Positions 48,090-59,572 of a DNA stretch of 64,000 bases are shown here, piece after piece. Numbering within the stretch: the stretch's first letter is position 1; each line of letters begins with the position of its first letter. The position numbers and the translations under genes are program-made. The notes under the pieces were generated by a model. The model saw nothing but the letters and a program-made list of their open reading frames with translations. It had not been told where the DNA came from and made no database searches. This stretch comes from Epiperipatus broadwayi (taxonomy: Eukaryota; Onychophora; Udeonychophora; Euonychophora; Peripatidae): positions 124,001 through 188,000 of the forward strand of contig JAQFVV010006544.1 in the NCBI GenBank assembly GCA_028023455.1, written 5' to 3'.

Positions 48090-51000
48090 CAAAATGGAGT
48101 TGAATGTTAAGATAGTATTTGTCATATGAAGTTTACAAGGTTTAGCACCAGAAAATTTCTATCTTAATATATAGTCTAAAAAGGAAAAAGATGCTCTTTT
48201 TAGTAACAACCACGCATGATTGACTAAAGGTTATTTCATAACCTTATTAAAAACAAAGATAATTGTCTCTTAATGATTTACTATGCAAAGAATTTTGTAT
48301 GAAGATTGGGAAACTAACCATTTGAGAGATACAGAGTCTCAATTTTTGAAACATTTATGATTTCATAACCTAAATATAAAAAAAATTCTAAGCATTCTAC
48401 ATAATGCTTTATTCAATTCCTTAATCTTACTACTTTGATTGGTAGCAATATTGTTATAAGCTGTTAAATATCTTCTCTTATTGCTACAGTGGAAATTAAA
48501 ATTAAATAATATATTGTGATGAATAGAAGAATTTTTATGATTTCATTAGTTACAAAAAGTATATAATAAACAAAAGCAAATGTTCACACCCATCTTCCGA
48601 AATATGAAATAAATACTGCAGGAATGATTTGGAAGAATTCTTTTTAGGAAAGGAGCATATACAAATTAAAAATTGAGAAAAGTGCCATAAAATATGCATT
48701 ATTTATATGATAGAGACAGATGTTTTATATAATATGAGAATATGTAAAAATGATTCCAGAGATACAACAGCTTATTTGAAAGGCTTTATATAGATAACAT
48801 AATGAACAACACACTTAAAATTGATTTATATCTTAAATCAGACATCTGGTTATCTTCACATGCTTTCTGATTTATTGAAATGGGAAAATTGCATACCAAG
48901 AATGAAAATTGAAGATTATTTAAGACAGTTTAAAGTTTTGCATTCTGAAAGATACAAAGCTAATGAATCTGTTTGTTCATGAAAAAATGAATGAATTATA
49001 TTGAGGTAAGACTGGGATAAATAATTATACAAATGAATGAGATATAGAACAAATATATATTTCTGAAGTTAAACATCATACATTTGCTGCTTTCAAAATT
49101 TTATAAAATACACTAAGATTGAGACCTAGAGCTATAGTCATAAATCAACCCAATTGATTTTCGAAAAGCATTTGTCCATGAACAAATTCTATAATCTTCC
49201 AGTCTCAACAAAAATTTCAGTCTGATATAAAATACTAGTGTAACCTATCCATTTCTTGCTTTATTTTCAAGTCTTTGGGCTCAAAGTTTACATTTTCGAG
49301 TTATATCTATGCTTTAGATAGTAATAAGATTTTTTAAATCTCATATTCAAGACCTGTCAGGTAATGTTGACTGATGTAGCTTGCTAGATCAATCAACATT
49401 ACCATGTAATTAAAAATATAGTAGGAACAGGACCTCATTGGACAGCATAATCTAGATTTTGAATATGCTTATAAACCCTCTTGCAGCATGTTATTGATAT
49501 AATGTTCATTAATGTTTATGGATATAAATTTATTGAATTGTTTAACCATATATATATATTGTTAAATAATGAAGTCATTAAACATTTTCAAATCTATAAG
49601 CCACCAAAATTATTTATGTCTGAAAATTCAGATATTTAATTCTATTCTGAAGCATTTTTTCATTTTCTGTTCATTAAATTCCAATACAAGCTGTGTTCTC
49701 AGTCAGTCTCAAAACCAAAAAAATAACTGCAAAAGTTTTATTTGCATTAACAATACTAAATTATTGTCACTTCCTATCTTAAGAACTTTTTTATAGGCAA
49801 ATAATCTAGCTCTATGGATTTTTTCTGCAATTAGATATTTTCTTTTTTTTAAAGAAATATTCCTTCCTAATCAAATTCCATTTTTGACTTGCATATTACT
49901 TAGATGACTTTTTTCTTTAGCGAATTGTTTGTAGTCAAAACTCATTGTCTTAACTGTACAAACTTTTTATTGATGATAAATCAATGAATGGTTATCAAAT
50001 CACTTTATATATATATATTCTTTTAAAATCCTCCCAAATAACATCTTTCATTTAATAATGTGCATAAAGGTCAATTGACTTAAATATGAATGATTATTTT
50101 GGCTATTTATATATGTAATTTGCATATTTTTTAACTATTACAATTGCCTCTTCAGATTAAAGATGGTATTTTAAAAACTAAGAGTTCAAAAATCCTGTCA
50201 GACAAAAATAAATAAAACCGATCTTGATCTAACAATTCCCAATTAAAAAAAATAATTTTGAAATGGAATAATACTGAAAAATAGTCTTTCAATAGTGATT
50301 TTTTTTTCCCACTGTAAAAGCAAATATATGTGCTTCTAAAAAGAAACTTAGAAAGTACCAATTTAGAACTTAAATTATTCGCCAGTAAAAATTTGCCATT
50401 ACCACAGTTTCTTCTTATTAATGGTTATTCAATTTAAAAATGATCTACCTGCTGGCAAAACACTGAAATGGAAATTATTCAAAACATATTAAATAACTAA
50501 ACATCATATGATCACCATACAGTATGGAGAGTTTTGCCTTTGTTTACAACATATTAAATACTAAAATATTTATTAATTTCATTACAATCAATGATGATAT
50601 TTGCTCCAGAGTGAAAAAGACTCAAATGATAAAACCAAAACAAAATAATTCAATCTCACTTTGTACCACTAACAATCCATTCCAATGTGACTCCTACTGA
50701 AGATATTTTGATGAAACAAATATACTTTTTCTCATAATTAATATAGCAGTTCAAACTCTCCAAATGATCTCATATTTTTATAAATATACTAAATTCTTTA
50801 ATTTTGTAGAATTCTTGAAACACTAATTTTCACTTCGATTCATTCCATGACATCTAATTCTGAGGTATTCTTAATTGTGCAATTGTTCTCAAACAATATT
50901 GATCTTTCTCAGGCATGTTTTGGCTAAGCAATGAAAAGTCAAAAGACCCAAATCTGATCATAGCAGATCATATATTGACATCAATCTAAATTATATTTTC

Positions 51001-52102
51001 TCATGCTCTTTAAAATACCAGATATCATTGAAATAAATATCCAAAAGAGCAATAGGATGAATGACATTAATAGCTTCAAATTCCATCCTAAAATTTAATC
51101 TAGTACTATACTCTGGTCTTTGATAAATTCCCATGCTTCTTTGCACATTAAAAGTTTTAAATGTTACTAATCTAGTCACATAGTATCTACATATCTAATG
51201 ATAAATGCTCAATATGCAGCAGATTCAACAAATTATGTCACATGGCTTTAGTTTCAAATTCAATTTATGCTTGTGATAGCATTGACAAAGGCCAGTTAGC
51301 AAAAACTGCTTTTCCAGAAGAAAACTACTACCAAGATGATTTTATAATTGAAAAAAAAAAAAGTGAAGATAATGATGTATTTCAAAAAATGAATTATAAA
51401 AGATTAAATAGGATACAAATTAGAATATTATTAGGATTAAAGATGGAATAGAGAACAAATTAGAAGATTTTTGCATCAATTATCAAAACACAATAGGTAT
51501 ACAATACTATTAAAACAGCATTCTTAAATGCTTAGTTATCATCAGATCATTAATTTCTGTAAATTAAACGGACACATTGTAAAAATCCATCAATAAACTT
51601 TTTGTTGCCTAACTACAAACTTCCTGTATACATAGTTATAATGGATTCAGATTTTCTTCTTTATTTGGACCCTATTAAAATTAATATTAAATAATAACAT
51701 TATTGTTATTAGTGATTTTAATATCTAGTGAATATACATTTTAAATATGTTTTGTATATTTAATATGTATTTTATTTTGCACAATATCTTTGTAGTAATC
51801 AAAACAATAAACAATTTTTATTTTTTAATATTCACTTTCATGTTGCAAAAATGTGTAATACTTATTTAGCAATTTGTCTCCCCACCCCCTTCTTATTTTC
51901 ATAAGAAAATGGAGGAGGGTGAAAAAAGATATAGCAATTATAGTTGCTATTTTTTTATACCTATAATAAGACCAACAGTAATAGTTTTTCGAAAAATTAA
52001 TTTTTTTATTTAAAAAAACAAAACAAAATAGAAACATGGAATAGAATTTAACTATAAAATATAATAGATTAATTCATTTACAGCATCATATTTATTATTA
52101 TT
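48090..52102. other. AT-rich sequence with the 52-bp family-A remnant
   Basis: Besides that remnant I recognise nothing. Between 48.1 and 51.5 kb the sequence is less repetitive and may hold a very old retroelement, but no RT, protease or integrase motif could be read. Short frames (49569-49796, 51242-51451) are unsupported. Confidence 0.4.
50496..50547 (+). mobile_element. 52-bp ends-only copy of fold-back family A
   Basis: AACATATTAAATA is repeated exactly at 50483-50495 and 50548-50560. The 52 bases between read ACTAAACATCATATGATCACC (the family 5' end), a short junction, then AGTATGGAGAGTTTTGCC (the family 3' end). The whole palindromic middle is missing. No coding capacity. Confidence 0.82.
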
Positions 52103-52203
52103 ATTTTTCATGTATCATAGCATCGGCCGGGAAGCGAACCCGCTAACCCAGGACAACTGCTTGTAAGGCAGCAGTGCTGACCTCTCGACCACCAACGCTT
52201 GAC
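52103..52203 (-). mobile_element. tRNA-Gly-derived retropseudogene / short SINE
   Basis: Minus strand 52198-52122 matches tRNA-Gly(TCC): GCGTTGGTGGT start, CTGCTGCCTTACAAGCAG anticodon arm, GGGTTCGCTTCCCGG T arm, all cloverleaf stems recognisable. Two differences: the anticodon is TAC instead of TCC, and CTGGGTTAG is inserted in the variable region. It is followed by a 19-base tail. ATTTATTATTATT flanks it (52090-52102, 52204-52216), a possible 13-bp duplication although low-complexity. No terminal CCA is encoded. It is a retroposed tRNA or the head of a SINE, unlikely to be a working tRNA. Confidence 0.75.
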
Positions 52204-52216
52204 ATTTATTATTATT

Positions 52217-54422
52217 TTTAAAAAAATATATGTTCAATAACGCAAAAAAAGAAATATGTAAATTGCAATTCGTGCTCCAACAATAAATACTGGCAGTTAT
52301 AAAATTTGAAGAGTCTCCTTACAATATTGTCAACATAAAGACTTGTCAGAAAGTCATTATTAAATTAAAATACTTTATCATATATTAATTAAATAATCTA
52401 TCCCAAATCAGTCTATATTTCAGAAAAGTTTTGCCAATTAGGCGACTTAATTTGCAGATGTTTACTGAACTATATATATTTTATTTTAAACTATATGTTT
52501 ACTAATTTATTTTTCTTTACTGAGTATATTAATTACTTTAAACTGTTTTAAAATAGATGTTATACTATTCAAAGTTATTATAACATAAACGACTTGTATA
52601 TAGATATAAATATTGATATTGGAAACATTTTTTTGGAATCAATAAAACTATATTCAAACACACACACAATACAGTCTGTAATACAAATTTTAATAGTTGT
52701 CAGATATTACTACTTTCCATAACAGCATTTTATATTTAAATACAAATTAAAAAATAAAAGTTTTCATTAATTTTTGTTCATGTGATTTCAAAATAAAGAC
52801 ACAATAAAGATTTAAGAAAAAAATAATTTATTAATAAAAATATATACACACATTTATAGTACAATTTTTTTTAAGTGGCATTTATTAAGCACAATATTAT
52901 GAATAATTTACTATCATAACCTCATATATAATAAACATGCACATATCTGCATGTACTTCTGAATGGATATACTATGGTGAAAGCAAATAATTAAATGAAG
53001 AATAGAAATAAATTGAGTTATACAAATTTCCCAAATCAAGCTTGAAGAAAAAAATTTTTTTTCAAAAATTTGAGTATTGTTTTATAATTATGAATTTTAT
53101 CGGTATCATCCACAGTTTAAAAGTTTTATATATTGATTCACAGTAAAAGGAAAAAAAATCTCACTTTGGTCATATGACCTCCTGAGTAACAGCTGTACGA
53201 TTACATTTTTATTATACAAAAATTATTCAGATAATTCATCATTCAGAGAATCATGTGATATTTTAGTATTATAAGTGACAGACTTGAGCTTTTTATTTAG
53301 AGATCTTTAGCTCTTCAATCCATAACTCGACCACTGGGACACATAGAAAAAAAAATTTCAAGTTTATTCAGTCTAGATTCCAATCCAATTTAAAGGTATG
53401 ATAGGTATATGTGCTACCACTAAAATCTTTTTATTATAGTAATGATAATCAAGTAACTATTAGTTTATCATAGTGTTTTTGTGATGAGAGTTTTTGAAAT
53501 CATAATTATTTTTCAGCACATTGCTCAAAATGTATATCTTATATATTCGAAGTATAGAAAAAAAAATAAGTAAAAGAATTAATGCTTGGGAGTTAATATG
53601 AAGTTCAAACTCCGGAAGTGGCAAAGTTGGGTCACAATACATGGATTCTAAGATCCAGAGTTTACCACTCTATCATTGTACCAAACACATATTTTTCAAA
53701 TTATATACTATTAGATTAAAAGCAATTTATTAGAAAAATTTTCTAAGTTCAAAAGTGAAAGAAAAGCCTTTTGAAAAAGGTTCTTAATTTATATAACAAT
53801 GAATCAGATAGCAAAAAAAAAAAAAAAAATCTTAAATAGCTTTGAAAATAAGAAATGACCCTACTTCTAGTTTATTATCTCATTTATGTCATTACTATTT
53901 CTGACCATCAAAAATGATCTACTAAAAGATTGATGCCCCTTCTTTTATCTTAATATGCTCACAGTTTAAAAATTGAAAGGATATGTCAAACTTAATAAAA
54001 TTCTAATTTTGTTGCAAGATGACCAGACAATTAGCTTTAACCATGAGATCCATTGAATTAAACTTTCTGAATAAAGGTTGTTATCCTGAGGAAGATTTCA
54101 TATAACCACCCTTATATTTCATTTTTGACTTATCTTTCTATTGACTGTGCAGGTTAAAAAAAACAAGATAATGGCCCATTCAGAAAGTATTAATTAATGA
54201 AACAAATTCTTTTATGTTTTTTTTTTTTATATTGCGAATAAAATATCTTTTGGAGATACAAGATGGGTTTCAAAAAAAAAAAAAATTTTTTTTTTATATG
54301 TTAACATAAATATAGTCGCTAAAATAATTTAATAGTGATAATCTTTTCAATGGTCTGATAGTAACTTTTCATTTATCACAGATATAATGAATAAACTTCC
54401 TTGTGAGTTTAATTGCTAGAGA
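52217..54422. other. AT-rich sequence, partly 3' flank of the minus-strand gene
   Basis: The part just left of 54423 is the expected 3' UTR and downstream region of the gene. It contains the possible tRNA-like SINE at 53.6 kb and long A and T runs near 53.81 and 54.27 kb. Confidence 0.45.
53585..53690 (-). repeat. possible tRNA-derived SINE head (second type)
   Basis: On the minus strand TGATAGAGTGGTAAACTC resembles a tRNA A box/D arm, GGATCTTAGAATCC an anticodon-like hairpin, and GGAGTTTGAACTTC a B box, but with an extra ~25 bases between. No end or flanking duplication is clear. Confidence 0.35.
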
Positions 54423-54529
54423 TTATGCCACTGCTTTTACACAACTATCAAAATTGGAACGGGGACGAGATGATTTTGCTAAAGAGCTGCCAGTTTTTTC
54501 AAGAATTTGATAAATATCTAGTGACTCGC
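54423..54529 (-). CDS. terminal coding exon of an unrecognised gene (last 36 codons including stop)
   Basis: On the minus strand a T-rich tract ending in TTTACAG forms a strong 3' splice site. The exon starts at 54529 with GCGAGTCACTAG and stays open to a TAA at 54423-54425. It supplies two bases of a Gly codon split with the exon at 59455-59572 (phase 1), and 107+1 bases give exactly 36 codons. It encodes residues that include ESLDIYQILEKTG and, just before the stop, NFDSCVKAVA. The tail is rich in Ser, Arg and Lys (SSLAKSSRPRS), so probably a flexible C-terminus. Base composition is clearly less AT-rich than its flanks. The 3' UTR runs towards lower coordinates; I see no poly(A) signal I can pick with confidence. 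I do not recognise the protein family. That this is a real exon rests on the matching splice sites, phase and composition of three exons. Confidence 0.8.
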
Positions 54530-55376
54530 CTGTAAAAAAAAAATAAAATAAAATAAATGTTCTGAATTATTAAAATAATAATGAAATTTCTACTTAATTT
54601 TGATAAAAATTAAACCCATAACAGAAAATGAACATAATAAACAGTCAGTATGTTATGATTTGTAAATATTTAAAAATTAAATCATTTTTACCAGCAACTC
54701 CAAAATCCTTTTATCTCTAAAATTCTCATAAATCTTCAGATTTTAATTTTTCTTTTAAGATTTACATGAGTCATATAACATCTATTAACTTTCTAATGAA
54801 TTGATTAGTCTCTTATATATTATTTTAAAAATATCAGAAACACAGATAAGATTAGCAGAATATTTATCATTTCTGCTTTATATCAAAATCTATCACCAAT
54901 TTTACATTGATTTTCTCAGTGTTTCAGTTTAAATGTTTAAAAAAATTTTTTTATAAAGTAAGCTGAATACCTCTAATTAAATTTCCATTACTTCATTATT
55001 ATTATTTTTAATTTGCAGATATATATGACATAATCCCTAAAAGATGGTTGTGGTCCTTCCTGCTTTGATTCATCTAGACTGTATGATGAAAAGAATTCTA
55101 CAGACACTTAATAATGCATTTAAAGTGTGTATTAAAAATAAATAATGAAAAAGGTAACTTCATATTTTTAACATTTGAAAAACAAATGAAATTTTATTAC
55201 ATTAGGTTAACACAAAAGTTAAGTAAATAATTTTAGACTTATATAAGTCTATTATTTGAAATTAAATTGAAAAACTGCAATTCTTTCACGCTTATTATAA
55301 TACTTATCTGACAGCCAATCAGATGTTATGATAGCTGTCTAGCATTAAATTTCTTTCCCATATCCATATATATATT

Positions 55377-55490
55377 CATCATCATCATTTTCAACTATTA
55401 TTGATCCACTGCAGGATGGTCTCCCCAAGTTCAACCCAACTTCTCTAATCCCTAGCCTCTCTTCCCCACATCATCCCAGATCACTTCACT
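55377..55490 (-). mobile_element. short RTE LINE 3' terminus
   Basis: The run catcatcatcatttt, then TTATTGATCCACTGCAGGA, TCTCCCCAAGTTCAAC and CTCTTCCCCACATCATCCC matches the 3' end of the RTE copies at 7.52 and 9.37 kb. Only about 110 bases remain, inside the last intron of the minus-strand gene. Confidence 0.75.
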
Positions 55491-58010
55491 TTTAAGAATA
55501 AAATCATAAATGTCTCTTATTTTTTTTACTAAATTAGAAGTTTATCTTTTAAAACTCTAGTTCACAAATCTGTTTGTGGTGGAATTTTGTATTTTATGAT
55601 ATTATTATAAGAACAAGAAGAGCAGAAGTGTGTGTGTGGGGGGGGGGATGGACGGACGCTAATGCTTTGTTTGTTTAAAGTGTTTGAAATAATTTGGTCA
55701 CCATAAAAATCAAAGATCTTTAATGATGAACCGGGTAAAAGTGTATTATGCTTTAAAAGGGGAAAAAAAACTGTTAACAAAATGTTTAAATCTAGTTTAA
55801 TTTTTATAATTTATAGAATTATTATCAATAAGGGTATAAAGTACATGTATAAATAACATTTACTAATCTATGTTATGTAGTTAGATGTAATTAATTATTT
55901 AAAATTTTGTTTATTTTAGTAAATATTACTAAATAGTTATAATAAAGAGAGAAAAAAAACAATAAGCTAGTAAAATATACATATGAAAGTAATCACATAC
56001 ATTTATTATAAGAAGATGGAATCTGTATGTATTCAAATATAATATTGGAACAATAGATTGTGATATTTAAACTTTGATCTTATATTCAACTATAAATAAT
56101 TTAATATAATTATAGTGGAGTTATAGACAATCCTAATTTGTAAGTCATTATAGTCTATTATGGGTAAGAGACATAAGGAAATAAGTATAGATTGGAGATG
56201 AAGGCAAGGAAAATTGCATTGATAAAATTAGAAATAGGAAGTTAATTGCTGAGTTGTTTATATAAAATAAATATTAGGATTTTGTTATTTTGAAATATAC
56301 TAAAAGTATTATATTAACATTTAGGATAGTATCATAAACTTTAAATGTAAATTATTACAGGATAAAATAAGTTGCTATATTTGAAAGTGTATAGTATAAT
56401 ATTTTCATTTTTTTATTTTGTCACAGAGTTAATAATAAGGCCATTGGAAAATTGGTAACATAATGAAAAATCAATGATTCAATAATTATTAAATTATTTT
56501 TTTATTGGCTTAAGGTAGAAAGAAATATCAAATGATAAATGTCATGAGATATACAAAAGAAGATAAACACTTAATATTTGATAATATTAAAATCAGTTTA
56601 CTTTATTTAAGAAAGAAAACAATAATGCATATTTTTAAATCTTCTTATATCTTTGAAGTATAATTTATAAGGAATAATGGGTATAAATAAAAGTCTATAA
56701 ACAGGGAGTGATTATTTAATAAATATACATGATTTATTATATAAGAAAATAAAGTTCAATATAATAATAGAACCATATTTTATAAAAATGGGGTATTGAA
56801 TTTAAGAGAGATGTAATTATAAAAAAAGGAAATATAAATGTTTGAATGTTAAATATTTTACTGTATGATATTATTATATAATATTTTTTATATTGTTATG
56901 TGTTAAGTTATTTATTAATTCAAGTTATTAAAAGATTTTGTAAATAATATGTTAATAAAGTTAATGTTTATAAGTTGAACTAAATAATCAGAGTTGCATT
57001 TCTTTTGTTTAAGTCATCATTACTATACCATCTTTATAGAGTATTAATTGTATTATACACATTAATTAAAGTGTACAATCTAAAATTTGAATAAGAAACC
57101 ATTTAAAGATAAGATAATGTATAACAATTATAAAAGAATAATATATCTCAAAAGATATATTAATTTATACCAATTTACCCTGATCACATAAATCATTAAT
57201 AAAATATATATTGTAAAACTATTAAAGTATGTTTATTTATAGTAAATTAGATTACAAATTATTTATTGTTGGGATTAAATATTATGATTATAATTTAAAT
57301 AAAATAAATTATTTATTATTAAAATATTATAGATCATATAATATAAAATAGTAATATAATTTTAGTTATAAATTAAGATGATTAGCTGTTTATTAATTAA
57401 TACATTACCTATAGAATTAAGTAAAATCTCTCTTGATACCTTATAGGTGCAATGAATAGCTAATTAAAAATCAATGCTAATCCTGAGATCTCCATAGTAT
57501 ATTATTATTATTATGGTCATTATTAATTACAATTCTATAAAAATAACGATAATAAGAAAGAAATATACAATAAAATGAAAGTATAACTTATTAATTAGGT
57601 AAATTATTTAAATGTAATAATTATAAATGTTTTATTATATTTATTTAAGTATTATTGTTCATCGTGGGAATATTTAGATACTTAATAGGAGTATCTTGGT
57701 ATTCTTATGCCATTGAGCAAATAATTTGGTATTTGTTTAATGTTAAAGGGTTTGTGATCTTATTTAATAGGATAAGTGGGTCTCATAATTGCCGGTATAA
57801 TTTAAACATAATTTAGAAATAATTAAGAGTGTAAAATTGTATCTAGATAAAATAAAATGTAGCTTGGCTTAGGGACTTGTTATGTTTTCTAGGGGTCATA
57901 CCTATTGGTAGGGTACAATATATATATATATAAACATATATATGTATGTATAAGTTTTCAGGAACAATCAACTCTTCTAGCAATTCAATATTTCCCTTTA
58001 ACTGTCAATG

Positions 58011-58918
58011 CTATTATTTATAAGCAAAATACCATACACACCTTAAATGAACACTTTACAATGCAATGTATAATATAAAATAGAAGTTATTCTTTCTTGC
58101 TTACTGTTTCAACTGTTCAGCAGTCATCATCAGAGCTACATTTAAATATATATATAATTAATGCTTATCTATACATACATACTTATATATAAAAAATATC
58201 GTAAACAATTTCCTATATTAGGGATTTTAAAAATAATAATATAATTTTTTAATGATTATTTTAATTTTTTCTCTATTATTTTAAACATAAATAAATTAAT
58301 AATAACAACATAAAATATTTATATAATTCTATTTTTTTGTAAAATTTGTAATTCTTTATAAATAATTTTACCTCTTTTAAACTCTTAACAATTTCTAAAT
58401 AACTTTTACTGAAACAATTTTAAATTATCTTACATTATCATTCTAATTCCCTCTGCAAGTATGTTTTAAAACTACATCTTAATTTTTAAACTGTACATAC
58501 TTATTTTATTAATAAAGATTATCTTTACAAAATTAATGTCTTTAAACCCAAATCTTTATTTAAAGATGATTTAATATTTTTAATTAAGGTAGCTTTTTAA
58601 TCTTTCTATCCCTTCTATTGTTAGTATAATTAAACATCTTTATACTATCTTTTTCAAATTAAAAAAATATATTATTTTTAAAATACATAATGTAGGATAT
58701 TGTTTATAATGTTTTTATATATAAGTATATATGTATAGATAAGCAGTAATTATATTTCTGACAATGACTGCTGGGTGGTTGAACCATAAGTAAGAAAGAA
58801 TAAATTCTATTTTATATTATACATTGCATTGAAAAGTGTTCATTTAAAGTGTATAAGCTATTTTATATGTACATAAATCAATGCATAACAGGATAAATAG
58901 TGAAAAAAAATTATAATA
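58011..58918. repeat. inverted repeat, arms ~200 bp, family F
   Basis: Arms 58030-58255 and 58660-58858 are inverted copies: AATGCAATGTATAATATAAAAT, TTATTCTTTCTT, TGCTTATCTATACATA and TACTTATATATAAAAA recur inverted. The left arm carries CAGCAGTCATCATCAGAG, the motif found in family C. CTATTATTT sits at 58011-58019 and 58919-58927 and could be a target duplication, but 9 AT-rich bases here are weak evidence. It lies in the last intron of the minus-strand gene. Confidence 0.65.
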
Positions 58919-59454
58919 CTATTATTTCTTATAATGGATTCTTCTCTCTCAAAGTTTCATTTTATACTTGCTTAGCGCACACTTTTCAGGTACTAATTTA
59001 GCGATCCCACTGTTACTATCTTCATACTACTATCTTGATGCTCGCAATTAGTTTTAGACTGGGTTTTTTTAATATGGCCCATTTTACTCTGTATAAATTT
59101 ACATAAGTCTAATTATTTTAATTGCAAATTATTAATTTGCATATGTACATTTTTACAGAGTAAAGTTAAATTAAGATAATTAATTCAGGAAATAAACTAC
59201 ATATTTACAATAATTATGAAATGACCTTTATTTACAATCTATATAATATATGCATGGACACTCCAGCTTATTAGTGCACAAGATAGAATTACATAGCATT
59301 CATTTTTTAAAAAGATTTTTGCAAAAACAAGAAAACATGCAAATTGATATATGCAAAATAAAATTTTAAGATTTGAATATTTAACTGATTTACTTATAAA
59401 TGATATAATAAATGATTAGTTTATTCTTTTGAAAAGAGAAAAAAAAAAAGTCAC

Positions 59455-59572
59455 CTGGTGGTATATTGTATCCACGCTCAAGTCCTTGTGGATTTGAAGG
59501 AGTTTTGCAATCCATTGTGACTTCTTTTCTGAGAACAGTGTCAATATCCACACCACTGAAAAACGCTACAGA
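59455..59572 (-). CDS. internal coding exon of the same unrecognised gene
   Basis: On the minus strand this 118-base exon is bounded by an acceptor (TGTGTATTTGCAG) at 59573 and a donor (CCACCAG then GTGACT) at 59454. It is open in one frame for 39 codons plus one base (phase 0 in, phase 1 out). It encodes residues that include [18 protein letters not shown], then [12 protein letters not shown], then LERGYNIPP. Its composition (about 45% GC) and ordinary codon use stand out against the AT-rich flanks. Joined in phase to the exon at 54423-54529 it runs to a natural stop, and upstream it joins in phase to the exon at the window edge. The peptide has no transmembrane stretch. I do not recognise the family; it is probably the C-terminal part of a conserved soluble protein or domain, which is inference. 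Confidence 0.85.
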
